Below are positions 1 through 7,036 of a stretch of DNA of 21,547 nucleotides, piece after piece. This DNA comes from a virus. The notes beneath the pieces were generated by a model. The model made no database searches. It had not been told where the DNA came from and worked only from the letters and a program-made list of their open reading frames with translations. Position numbers and translations under genes: made by a program. The stretch is from the IMG/VR virus record IMGVR_UViG_3300009161_000271, positions 1-21,547 of that record. One strand, 5' to 3'. Numbering within the stretch: the stretch's first letter is position 1; each line of letters opens with the position of its first letter.

Positions 1-561
1 AACTCCAATACTTAAATCTTGGATAGCATGACCTTCTTCGCGAATGTCAAGAAACTCCTCAATGTCAGGATGATCGATTGGTAAATATGCGGCAAAACTG
101 CCACGACGAACATTTGATTGTGACACCACACGAGTAACACCGTCAAATAATTCCATAAAGTGTACGGGACCGGAACTTGATCCACCTACACTAATACTTG
201 CACCGCGACCACGCAGTTCTCCGAAATAGCCGGATGTGCCAGCATCATACTTTGTTAACATACCGACTTCGGCAGTCTTTTCAAGAATCGACGCCATGTT
301 ATCCGATATATATGAACCGTTACATGAAATAGATAACCCACGGCCACTACCAAAGTTTGCCCAAATAGGTGACGATAGACTATACCACCCCTTGTACATA
401 TAATCCTCAAACTTGTCGGCAAACCCTTTTTTATTCAAAATCTTTTCGGCAGATTCTGCGATTTGGCGAATGCGTTCAAGTGCGGTTTGGCCTTTAGCCA
501 AATATCCTCTTTCAAGGAAGGTAATTGCTTCCTTGTTTAACCAATAAATTTCCTTTTTCAT
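1..561 (-). CDS. nrdA: Ribonucleotide reductase large subunit, N-terminal part (cut by window edge)
   Basis: This is the class I ribonucleoside-diphosphate reductase alpha chain, which reduces NDPs to dNDPs together with NrdB. I translated it by hand from the ATG at 561; 187 residues are visible and the frame runs open off the left edge. Recognisable family segments in order are SPIWANFG (64-71), the catalytic-site segment GLSISCNGSY with Cys80, DAGTSGYFGELRGRG (106-120), VHFMELFDG (133-141), VVSQSNVRRGSFAAYLPIDH (145-164) and HPDIEEFLDIR (164-174). Only about 63 residues precede SPIWANFG, far fewer than in E. coli NrdA, so the N-terminal ATP-cone is missing. It starts 5 bases after nrdB stops, which indicates co-transcription. 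No clear Shine-Dalgarno is seen. Confidence 0.95.
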   Translation of the reverse strand, partial: MKKEIYWLNKEAITFLERGYLAKGQTALERIRQIAESAEKILNKKGFADKFEDYMYKGWYSLSSPIWANFGSGRGLSISCNGSYISDNMASILEKTAEVGMLTKYDAGTSGYFGELRGRGASISVGGSSSGPVHFMELFDGVTRVVSQSNVRRGSFAAYLPIDHPDIEEFLDIREEGHAIQDLSIGV

Positions 562-566
562 ATATA

Positions 567-1541
567 TTAAAAAATGTCGTCCGATGTGATTGATTGTGTT
601 TTCTTGGCATACTCGACTGGGCGTTTATGAAAGAAATCAGTCATCGTGCTGCCCATTACATCCTCATCCATCCACATAGTCAACTCAATAATATCATTGT
701 CTACTTCAAATATTTTTTTGAATCCAATCATTTCCAAAGAGGAGTTCAAACGATTCTTTACATATTCTTTTAGGATTTCGGCACTGATCTTTTCATCTTT
801 GTAATCGCCAATCATCCAATCAATAATTTTACACTCCGCTTTAAACGATTCGGATGCTTCGTGTAAAATACGCTCTTCGAGTTCAGCATCAAACAGTTCT
901 GGTAGTTCTTCACGGATAGTATTAACAATTTTAATACCGGCTAAAGCATGCAACGTTTCTTCTTTTGCTGTGTATGCAACTTGCTGGGCGGTGTCTTTTA
1001 ACAATCCTTTGTAACGATTAAACCAATTAATAATATAAAACTGACTAAATAAAGATACGTTTTCAACAAACAATGTAAAAAGAATAAGCGAGTATATATA
1101 TTGCTTCCGGCTATCTTTGTAGTGTTTAGCCAGATATTTACGCAAGTATTTAACACGACCTTGAATAATATCAAGTTTTAAATTTTCTTCGAATACATCT
1201 TGTAATTGAAGCACATCTAGTAGTTTTTCATATGCATTGTTATGAATCACTTCAATGTTGCCCATGGTAATACCCAAGTCAGACAACGCCGGATGCGGTA
1301 ATGTATCCCCCAATTTTGTCCAAAATTTCTTTACAGATATTTCTATCTGTCCAATAGCACTCAAAGCATTCTTGATAATGATCTGTTCCTGTGGAGACAT
1401 CTCAGTTTTGTATTGTTGTAGATCACTCGTGAATGTGAATTCGTTTGGCGTCCAATGACCTGACCACATAGCATCAATATATTCTTGTGCCCAAGGGTAG
1501 CGGTTTGGTTTTCTAGCAATCTGTTCGTCAAATATGTTCAT
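567..1541 (-). CDS. nrdB: Ribonucleotide reductase small (radical) subunit
   Basis: This is the class I beta subunit that houses the di-iron centre and tyrosyl radical and hands the radical to NrdA. I chose the ATG at 1541 (324 residues) because it has an AGGA six bases upstream; the frame also opens at a TTG at 1571, which lacks such a site. With this start the metal-ligand pattern can be followed: probable Asp40, Glu97-x2-His100 followed four residues later by Tyr104 (the radical Tyr position), Glu160 in FVENVSLF, and Glu195-x2-His198 in KEETLHALAG. The retained Tyr argues for an ordinary tyrosyl-radical enzyme. The C-terminus ends DDIF, in keeping with the short tail that docks in NrdA. 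It lies directly upstream of nrdA. Confidence 0.95.
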   Translation of the reverse strand: MNIFDEQIARKPNRYPWAQEYIDAMWSGHWTPNEFTFTSDLQQYKTEMSPQEQIIIKNALSAIGQIEISVKKFWTKLGDTLPHPALSDLGITMGNIEVIHNNAYEKLLDVLQLQDVFEENLKLDIIQGRVKYLRKYLAKHYKDSRKQYIYSLILFTLFVENVSLFSQFYIINWFNRYKGLLKDTAQQVAYTAKEETLHALAGIKIVNTIREELPELFDAELEERILHEASESFKAECKIIDWMIGDYKDEKISAEILKEYVKNRLNSSLEMIGFKKIFEVDNDIIELTMWMDEDVMGSTMTDFFHKRPVEYAKKTQSITSDDIF

Positions 1542-1547
1542 AATCTT

Positions 1548-1551
1548 TCCT
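1548..1551 (-). promoter_or_regulatory. Ribosome binding site of nrdB
   Basis: AGGA on the coding strand, six bases before the ATG at 1541. It decides that start over the TTG thirty bases upstream. Confidence 0.6.
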
Positions 1552-1570
1552 ATGGTTTGTTGTTGTGGCA

Positions 1571-1578
1571 ATAAATAT
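1571..1578 (-). promoter_or_regulatory. ATATTTAT box upstream of nrdB (candidate promoter)
   Basis: One copy of the coding-strand octamer ATATTTAT that recurs in the gaps of this window. It lies 29 bases before the nrdB ATG, a spacing that would leave a short 5' leader containing the AGGA site. Function is inferred from recurrence only. Confidence 0.4.
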
Positions 1579-1593
1579 GTTTTAGAAAAACTA

Positions 1594-1614
1594 AATTTCT
1601 AAAAAATAGAAATT
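1594..1614 (-). terminator. AT-rich hairpin at the end of the helicase C-fragment (weak terminator candidate)
   Basis: AATTTCTA and TAGAAATT form a perfect 8-bp stem with a 5-base loop, overlapping the helicase stop codon. On the coding strand it is followed three bases later by TTTTT. The stem is almost all A/T, so termination would be weak at best. Confidence 0.25.
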
Positions 1615-2803
1615 ATAAACTCGAATCATTTCCCTTTTCGTTTTGGCGATGGGAATTCCATTTATTCTTCAATAAATTTTTTACCGAATTACTATCTTCC
1701 TGCATATTTGACTGAATTGCCATAGATTCTCTGGATTTTGCATCAAAGATCTGAATATTTCCCGTACCGGTGTCCATATTTGAATATAAAGTTATACCAT
1801 CTGGTCCAAATCGGTTTTTAATTACGTGAAACCTCGCGGTGTTATTGGCTTTGTCGTCTATATTGCGCGAAAGGCTTAGTACAAAGTCAGCAGTCATGAT
1901 CTTCCTGTAACTATCAGACACATTCTGTGCTTGAACGATATCTTCACCTAAAGCAGTACGATTGGCTTGACTTGCTGTCCAAATTGGAAGTTGCAATTCA
2001 CCTGCGATCTGCCTAAGTTCTTCATATATACTACCGCCTTCGGAATAGCTGTTGCTATTCTTTTCTTTTTCAAGTGGTCGGAGAATATCTGCATAGTCCA
2101 CAATGATTTCATCAATTTTAAAATTGTTCAGCGTCTGAATGCGTTCGACATGAAATTTCAAAGATTGAGCGCACACCGTTTTCAGCGGGAAATACTTAAC
2201 AAAAAGACGGCCCTTGATACTCTTTAATTTTGCCTCGACTGTGGCTTGGTGGTGTTTGATATCTTGGAAATTGATTCCAGTAAAACAACAATCGTATCTC
2301 AATCCGACATAATTTTCATTTAATTCCAATGTAAAATGTGCGACGTTTTTACCCGCCGCCATTGCCTTGGCACCGAGGGAGCAAAGTAGCCAAGAATTGT
2401 GAGATAAAATCCCATTGCTATAATAACAATGTACATCCTCGACCGAGATATCATATAATATTTCATCATTTCCACAATGCTTTTTCTTTATAGACGTTGT
2501 GCCGGACTCGGTTTCTACCACATCCGCGTTCACAATATCTTTTACTTTTTTCCAATCACCATTAATTTTTAATTGATGGTGCTCAGATGTTTTTAATGTT
2601 GTATTATTTTTAAAATACGTGGTAACCGTTTTTTGTTTCTCCGTTCTGAACGCAGTCACGATACGATTGTATCCATATGGAGTATGTACAGACAGTGGGA
2701 ACGGTACAGTCAACGCTGCCAATTCTTTGTCTTCAACGCCGATTCTATGAAATAGATCTTTCATAGAAATTTCTTCTGTTATTAGCCGTTTACGAATTGT
2801 CAT
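1613..2803 (-). CDS. dnaB: DnaB/gp41-type replicative helicase, C-terminal fragment with C-terminal half of a split intein
   Basis: Residues 1-136 are the C-terminal half of an intein and residues 137-396 are the C-extein of a T4 gp41-like helicase. The extein starts at the Walker A serine (SWLLCSLGAKAMAAGK), then TLEL (158-161, catalytic Glu160), Walker B IDEIIVDY (Asp236), and TASQANR (276-282), as in DnaB-family motor domains that unwind the phage replication fork. The start is uncertain. The ATG at 2803 overlaps the upstream endonuclease gene by 14 bases and has no Shine-Dalgarno. An internal ATG at 2764 (Met14) has AGAAG upstream, lies 26 bases after the endonuclease stop and keeps every conserved intein block. 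The protein alone lacks the N-terminal domain and P-loop lysine and should be inactive unless trans-spliced to the fragment encoded at 3756-4589. Confidence 0.92.
   Translation of the reverse strand: MTIRKRLITEEISMKDLFHRIGVEDKELAALTVPFPLSVHTPYGYNRIVTAFRTEKQKTVTTYFKNNTTLKTSEHHQLKINGDWKKVKDIVNADVVETESGTTSIKKKHCGNDEILYDISVEDVHCYYSNGILSHNSWLLCSLGAKAMAAGKNVAHFTLELNENYVGLRYDCCFTGINFQDIKHHQATVEAKLKSIKGRLFVKYFPLKTVCAQSLKFHVERIQTLNNFKIDEIIVDYADILRPLEKEKNSNSYSEGGSIYEELRQIAGELQLPIWTASQANRTALGEDIVQAQNVSDSYRKIMTADFVLSLSRNIDDKANNTARFHVIKNRFGPDGITLYSNMDTGTGNIQIFDAKSRESMAIQSNMQEDSNSVKNLLKNKWNSHRQNEKGNDSSL
2396..2803 (-). other. C-terminal half of the split intein (136 residues, or 123 from Met14)
   Basis: Reading through the half: MKDLFHRIG (14-22), a TPYGYNRI segment (41-48), block B with T72-S-E-H75, block F around YDISVEDVH (117-125), and block G ending NGILSHN with His135-Asn136. 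Ser137 follows as the +1 nucleophile and is also the Walker A serine. All residues needed for the C-terminal splice junction are present. Block B normally sits in the N-terminal half of a canonically split intein; here it is in the C-terminal half. Confidence 0.88.
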
Positions 2804-3722
2804 ATAAAAATTGTTTTATTTTAGTTATTGATTGATTTTTCTGCTTGTTCCAGTCTGATTCCCATACTTCCAACACATCATACCCCATCTCTCGAAGTGT
2901 GTCTACCCTTTTTTTATCATTATTCCAAATTTCTTGAACTGATCGTGGTGTTTCCATATAACCGGCGAGTATTTCATTCGATTTATAAATTGTTGGATTT
3001 GCATGCCAAAAATCTCCGTAAAATTCAATTATTTTTTTATTGATTACGACATCAACAATATATTTGCCGATTGGTTTATTCGCCACCACCATGGGTTCTA
3101 TATTTTCTTTGATGTAATTGTAAAATTCTATCTCCGCTTTACTTGTTCCAGAAAATTTTCCAAAATGGGAAGCCCATTTTCCCGCTCCTATTTCATGAAT
3201 TTTTTGACGCATAGACTTTGATATTTTTATGCGAGAATCAACGGTTCGAGTATGTCCCAAAAATTTTGAAGATTTCGCAGACAATTTGGATTGTCTTTTA
3301 GAAATTTCTTTCTCTGCCATATCTTTGGTATAACCTTTAGCAATCCAATATTCCACTCGCATCCAAGATCGTTTTTCCCAATTTCCTTTGGCAATCGATT
3401 TTTTTGAATTTGATATCTGTATTTCAGTTATTTTTTTCTTCGCTTCTATATCTGAGAATCCTCGCGTCGTCCAATATAATTTAGTGTAAATTGATCCACC
3501 CATTTTTTGTACATCCGACATACGTTTGATGTGGGTAGGATCTTTACATTTTTTTATATTTATGTCTGACAATTTCTTTTTCTGTTGATCGGACATTACC
3601 GATAATGGGACACTTCCGAATTTTATCTTGTAATCGGTTCCATTCATGCCATGTTTGTAGCGTATATGAGAAACGAGTGACGACCCGGAGAATCCGCAAA
3701 CTTTGCATGTTAATATGTTCAT
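2790..3722 (-). CDS. Free-standing homing endonuclease, Vsr-fold/EDxHD type
   Basis: A 310-residue protein likely to cut intein-less helicase alleles at the intein site and so spread the element. The N-terminus carries a C2H2-like zinc finger (Cys6, Cys9, His19, His24: CKVCG ... LVSHIRYKHG). The middle is very basic and holds two copies of a motif, YWTTRGFSDIEAKKKI (83-98) and YWIAKGYTKDMAEKEI (125-140), probably DNA-binding modules. The C-terminal third looks like a Vsr-type nuclease: EIEFY (197-201), KYIVDVVI with Asp224, IIEFYGDFWHANP (Glu233, Asp237, His240), NNDKKR (Asp269) and GYDVLEVWESDW (280-291). Exact catalytic residues are my alignment by eye. It sits between the two helicase fragments and its 3' end overlaps the longer reading of the C-fragment. 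Confidence 0.85.
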   Translation of the reverse strand: MNILTCKVCGFSGSSLVSHIRYKHGMNGTDYKIKFGSVPLSVMSDQQKKKLSDINIKKCKDPTHIKRMSDVQKMGGSIYTKLYWTTRGFSDIEAKKKITEIQISNSKKSIAKGNWEKRSWMRVEYWIAKGYTKDMAEKEISKRQSKLSAKSSKFLGHTRTVDSRIKISKSMRQKIHEIGAGKWASHFGKFSGTSKAEIEFYNYIKENIEPMVVANKPIGKYIVDVVINKKIIEFYGDFWHANPTIYKSNEILAGYMETPRSVQEIWNNDKKRVDTLREMGYDVLEVWESDWNKQKNQSITKIKQFLYDNS

Positions 3723-3727
3723 ATTAG

Positions 3728-3735
3728 ATAAATAT
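3728..3735 (-). promoter_or_regulatory. ATATTTAT box before the endonuclease gene
   Basis: The recurrent coding-strand octamer lies only 5 bases before the endonuclease ATG, inside the 33-base gap after the N-fragment. As a promoter it would give an almost leaderless transcript, so a role in translation or processing is an alternative. Confidence 0.35.
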
Positions 3736-3755
3736 AAACAATTGGAATAAAAACT

Positions 3756-3974
3756 TCAATTTTTATGTTCTTTTTCCGAATCCAGCACCTGCAACTTTAG
3801 TTTCTCTAATTCGAACAAAATATTGTCAATTTGCCAACCAAATAGCATTCTACCATCAAACTCAAATTTATCGAATGGTTTAAACCATAGTATATATTCT
3901 TTACCAGAATTTCCCTTTATTGGAATACCCGTTTCATAATATTGAATATCGATCTTTGTATTTGGACCGACGCA
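3756..3974 (-). other. N-terminal half of the split intein (72 residues)
   Basis: It begins with block A, CVGPNTKIDI, where the Cys codon is 3974-3972, directly after the helicase P-loop GVGK. The remainder holds KEYILWFKPF and a charged, probably helical tail ending EKEHKN. There is no block B (TxxH) in this half. Residues beyond about 25 may be dispensable for splicing or may serve association with the C-half; this cannot be told from sequence. Confidence 0.85.
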
Positions 3975-4589
3975 CTTACCAACACCAGCGGGTGCCACCA
4001 CAACACCCAGTTCCCCCGGCCCAAGGCCACCGTCCATGAGGGAGTCAACGACGTCCCACCCAGTCGGTACGACTTTACGACACATTTCACTCATGCGTGT
4101 TGCCACGTCAATATTGTAATCGTGTCCTAAATTTCTTTCCATGCCAGCCTTCATTGCCTTATCGACTAGCGACTTGATCTTATCATAATCACCGGACTTC
4201 AAATGATCAACGGACTCGACGATGGCCCCCTTGAGTTTTTGATTTTTACAAAACTCCAAAAATTGATCTTTAACAAATTGTAGATCGCTGTCCCTGATCT
4301 TAAACTGGACCGCCTTCAAATGCTCTACCACGGATGCTTTAAATTCATCCGATTTAATAGTATCCAGTCTCACTGAGAACACTTGTCTACTTGGCATTTC
4401 TCGGTATTGATTGTAACACTGGATTACTTCATTTACGATCCACCGATGTGCCTCGTTTTCGAAAGCATCAATTTCAACGATATCAAGGATTCGTTCCAAG
4501 AAAGATTTGTCGGTTAAAATTCCCGCGATAATCTTGATTTGGAATTCGATTCCGTATTTTTGTAGGTTGTCTATGATTACTGGTGCCAT
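3756..4589 (-). CDS. dnaB: DnaB/gp41-type replicative helicase, N-terminal fragment with N-terminal half of a split intein
   Basis: Residues 1-205 are the N-extein: an all-helical N-terminal domain and linker, then the start of the RecA-like motor (VPTGWDVVDSLMDGGLGPGELGVVVAPAGVGK), ending at the P-loop lysine 205. Residue 206 is Cys1 of an intein and 72 intein residues follow before the TGA. The fragment ends in the middle of the Walker A motif, so alone it cannot bind ATP normally; trans-splicing to the 1613-2803 product would restore GVGKS. The ATG at 4589 is the only sensible start, though no Shine-Dalgarno precedes it. It follows the 5' nuclease gene by 45 bases. Confidence 0.92.
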   Translation of the reverse strand: MAPVIIDNLQKYGIEFQIKIIAGILTDKSFLERILDIVEIDAFENEAHRWIVNEVIQCYNQYREMPSRQVFSVRLDTIKSDEFKASVVEHLKAVQFKIRDSDLQFVKDQFLEFCKNQKLKGAIVESVDHLKSGDYDKIKSLVDKAMKAGMERNLGHDYNIDVATRMSEMCRKVVPTGWDVVDSLMDGGLGPGELGVVVAPAGVGKCVGPNTKIDIQYYETGIPIKGNSGKEYILWFKPFDKFEFDGRMLFGWQIDNILFELEKLKLQVLDSEKEHKN

Positions 4590-4634
4590 GATTCAAACGA
4601 TATGATAATAGGTGGTGCCCGTCAATAAAAAAAT

Positions 4635-5684
4635 TCAAGATCTGGCCGAAATCGACAATGGCCAGAATACTTCTTGCAGCCAAACGTGATAATTCGATAT
4701 CGATGCTTGCATACGGTTACGAGTCATTTTTTGAATGAATTGTATCTTGTTATATTCAAAAATTCTTTCCGCTGAACTTTCAACGTTCATTTGTAACGAC
4801 GGAGAGAAGTCTGGATTTTTAAGCTGCATCAATTTATAATTTCTATGAATGATTTCGTGACTATCAAGTACTTTTGCAAATATCTTCTTCTCGTTATATT
4901 GATCCTTACTACGAGCGAGTATTTCTTCTATCGAACTTTCTTTTTCTTCGGTAAGCATAGGAAAAGATTTAATAGCAGTCTTAAGACCGATCCCATTAAC
5001 ACCGTCGATGTTGTCAGAAGTGTCGCCTTCTAAAATTCGATAATATATAAAATTGGTTGGGTGTACACCATATTCATTGATTACATCTTGTACACCATAT
5101 ATTTTTTTCTTGATTGGACTCCAAATACTAACCCTGTTGTTTACCAATTGCAAAAAATCTTTATCACTACTCATGATGGTAACCTTGGCATCTTTGTACA
5201 TCTGTGTGGATATATACGCAATAGCATCATCTGCTTCAATATAATCCACGCAAACTAAACTGATTGGCAATTCTCGCAAGAAATCAATCAGTAATGACAT
5301 TTGTTGCAACATGGCCTTTTTCTCTGTGTCTGGTGTTCCCATATCCTCATACGCACGGTTTACGCGCACCGACATTGCTCGCTTGTCTTTATATTCTGGA
5401 TATAACTTCTTTCTCTTCAAGCTTCCGCCCTTTCCATCAAATACAATGATGACTCTAGTCGGCTTTAACATTTTTATGGCATAGCCCATACTAGTAAGAA
5501 ATCCACTGATCCCGCCAACATGTTCACCGTTATCATTTAAAGTTGGGACAACTGTCCAGCATCTAATGAACGAATTTGTACCATCGACCACCAAGATATT
5601 GCTATTTTTAGTCCGAGCAAAATTCACGGGAGCGTTGCTGTGCTCTTGTTTTATTTGCTCAAATATAGATTTAAATTTATTCAT
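4635..5684 (-). CDS. rnh: 5'-3' exonuclease of the T4 RNase H/FEN family
   Basis: A metal-dependent 5' nuclease that removes RNA primers and 5' flaps during lagging-strand synthesis. The acidic metal-binding residues are in family order: ILVVDGTNSF (Asp34), VIIVFDGKGG (Asp83) followed by the basic arch segment LKRKKLYPEYKDKR (89-102), DYIEADDAIAY (Glu150, Asp152, Asp153), IMSSDKDFLQL (Asp174, Asp176), and LEGDTSDNIDGVNGIGLKTA (Asp221, Asp224, then a helix-hairpin-helix). The 349-residue length is slightly above that of T4 RNase H (305). It sits between uvsX and the helicase, in a single-strand replication cluster. The ATG at 5684 has no Shine-Dalgarno but lies just after a strong hairpin. Confidence 0.92.
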   Translation of the reverse strand: MNKFKSIFEQIKQEHSNAPVNFARTKNSNILVVDGTNSFIRCWTVVPTLNDNGEHVGGISGFLTSMGYAIKMLKPTRVIIVFDGKGGSLKRKKLYPEYKDKRAMSVRVNRAYEDMGTPDTEKKAMLQQMSLLIDFLRELPISLVCVDYIEADDAIAYISTQMYKDAKVTIMSSDKDFLQLVNNRVSIWSPIKKKIYGVQDVINEYGVHPTNFIYYRILEGDTSDNIDGVNGIGLKTAIKSFPMLTEEKESSIEEILARSKDQYNEKKIFAKVLDSHEIIHRNYKLMQLKNPDFSPSLQMNVESSAERIFEYNKIQFIQKMTRNRMQASISNYHVWLQEVFWPLSISARS

Positions 5685-5692
5685 TTAATGAG

Positions 5693-5724
5693 AATCGCGT
5701 GGAGGTATTTCACTCCACGCGATT
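5693..5724 (-). other. Perfect 12-bp hairpin between uvsX and the 5' nuclease gene
   Basis: AATCGCGTGGAG and CTCCACGCGATT form an uninterrupted 12-bp stem with an 8-base loop, filling most of the 45-base gap. On the coding strand no U-run follows (CTCATTAA, then ATG), so it is not a standard intrinsic terminator. It may stabilise or process the uvsX mRNA end, or damp translation of the next gene. Eight bases separate the stem from the ATG. Confidence 0.6.
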
Positions 5725-5729
5725 GTTGA

Positions 5730-6944
5730 TTATTCGTCTAATCCGTCAGCGCCAGAATCGTATTCGATGTCGTCAGACATTTCCGAATTTGGAGCCTTGT
5801 ATTTCATGACGAAGCTTTCGCATATCTTTCCATACAAGTAGTCCTTGCAATCCGAGCGTTGAGATAGAAGTTTCGGCAAGTCTTTCTTTTCAAAAATGAC
5901 TGTCTCTGGGTCTTTACCTTCGACTGGCATGATGAACTGGAGATTCTTTGCTTTCTTATCTTCTTCCTTCTCGTCTTCCAATTGTTTCTTGGTCTTCTTT
6001 ACATCAGATTTAACTTTTTTCGCGTTTGTAACGATATCCCATTCGATTAGCTTTTCCAGCCAATTTCCATAGTTATCAATGCCACGGTCGAAGAAAATAT
6101 CAAATTCAACACTTCTCATGGGCGGACCCATGCGATTTTTGATAACAGTACATTTGGTTTTGATGCCAATAGCTTGTTTGTCCGCGTTTTTGATTTGGCC
6201 AATTGACTTTAGTCTTAGACGCAACGATGCGTGAAATGCAAGTGCTTTTCCGCCGCTCGTGGTATATGGATCACCGAGGCCAACAAATCCAACTTTCTGA
6301 CGTAGTTGGTTTGTGAAAGCCAAGCAGATGCGTTGCTTGGCAATCAGTCCGGTGATTTTTCTCATGGCCTTACTGATAGCGATAGCTTTTCCAGTTGCAA
6401 ATCCGTCGGCACCGTGGTCGCTTGCCATTTCCTTCTTAGTAGAAGCGGCTGCAACAGAGTCAACCAAGATGGTGACCAAACGATTTTTGCTAGATTTGCG
6501 AACCAGCGCGATCATTTCTTCGATCTTGTCAAAGATATCTTCGACAGTGTCAACGTTGATATACAACATCTTCGATACATCCACACCGATTGCATTTAAG
6601 AATTCCGGTGAAACAGACGTTTCCGTATCAATGAATACTGCAAGTCCACCTTTGCGTTGCGTTTCTGCAAGCAAATGTGCACCCATCAAACTTTTACCAG
6701 ATGCTTCTAAACCGGTAAGTTCGGTGATTCTACCAACCGGTAGTCCGGCATTTGGCCGATTAGCAATTGCCAAGTCAACTAAACTATTTCCACTAGAAAC
6801 CCAATCCACAATTTGAGACGGGTCATCTTCGGCGTCCAAAAAGAAAGCGACTTTTCCGTCACTGTTCTTGTTCAACGACTCAGCCAATGCTTCGGCCAAC
6901 TCGTCACGTACTGCATCAGGTTCATTATTTTTTTTATCTTTCAT
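5730..6944 (-). CDS. uvsX: UvsX/RecA-family recombinase
   Basis: A strand-exchange ATPase that forms filaments on single-stranded DNA and drives recombination-dependent replication and repair. Walker A is GLEASGKS (78-85), the catalytic Glu is likely E108 in VFIDTET, Walker B is VTILVDS (157-163), then FTNQLRQKVG (210-219, loop L1 region) and TTSGGKALAFHASLRLRL (228-245, loop L2 and following strand). These segments read as closer to bacterial RecA than I would expect for T4 UvsX. A lysine/glutamate-rich insert (306-334) and an acidic tail (SDDIEYDSGADGLDE, 390-404) follow the core. At 404 residues it is close to T4 UvsX (391). It sits downstream of gp32, its functional partner, behind a terminator. 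The start has no Shine-Dalgarno. Confidence 0.93.
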   Translation of the reverse strand: MKDKKNNEPDAVRDELAEALAESLNKNSDGKVAFFLDAEDDPSQIVDWVSSGNSLVDLAIANRPNAGLPVGRITELTGLEASGKSLMGAHLLAETQRKGGLAVFIDTETSVSPEFLNAIGVDVSKMLYINVDTVEDIFDKIEEMIALVRKSSKNRLVTILVDSVAAASTKKEMASDHGADGFATGKAIAISKAMRKITGLIAKQRICLAFTNQLRQKVGFVGLGDPYTTSGGKALAFHASLRLRLKSIGQIKNADKQAIGIKTKCTVIKNRMGPPMRSVEFDIFFDRGIDNYGNWLEKLIEWDIVTNAKKVKSDVKKTKKQLEDEKEEDKKAKNLQFIMPVEGKDPETVIFEKKDLPKLLSQRSDCKDYLYGKICESFVMKYKAPNSEMSDDIEYDSGADGLDE

Positions 6945-6961
6945 AATTTATAAAGGTTTAT

Positions 6962-7005
6962 ATAAAAAACGCCTATGCACCATTTTGATATGGCGAATAG
7001 GCGTT
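6962..7005 (-). terminator. Intrinsic terminator downstream of gp32
   Basis: On the coding strand AACGCCTAT pairs with ATAGGCGTT (9 bp), enclosing a second CCAT/ATGG stem with a six-base loop, and is followed directly by a T-run. It lies 31 bases after the gp32 stop, so gp32 probably has its own abundant transcript, with only read-through or a further promoter feeding uvsX. Confidence 0.75.
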
Positions 7006-7036
7006 CATACTGTTTGATTAAACAAAACGACTATTC

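Larger units (their letters stand above)
2396..3974 (-). mobile_element. Split intein plus free-standing homing endonuclease interrupting the helicase gene
   Basis: A 1579-base insertion sits between the codons for the Walker A lysine (3977-3975) and serine (2395-2393) of the helicase. It consists of an N-intein half with its own stop, a 33-base spacer, an intact homing endonuclease ORF, and a C-intein half overlapping that ORF by 14 bases. This matches the published 'fractured gene' arrangement found in phage metagenomic DNA, where a split intein flanks a Vsr-like endonuclease gene. The P-loop of phage helicases is a known intein insertion site. Removing the two intein halves leaves 205 + 260 = 465 residues, close to the size of T4 gp41. 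Confidence 0.88.

Noticed and set aside
1542-1571. TTG start extending NrdB by ten residues
   Set aside because: The ATG at 1541 has an AGGA at good spacing, and the extra residues do not resemble NrdB N-termini.
1613-4589. Helicase as a broken pseudogene or sequencing artefact
   Set aside because: Both breaks fall exactly at intein junctions with all splice residues kept, and both exteins are intact and join to a normal-length helicase.
4483-4683. A 66-codon frame bridging the helicase N-fragment and the nuclease gene
   Set aside because: It overlaps both real genes in another frame and has no recognisable features.
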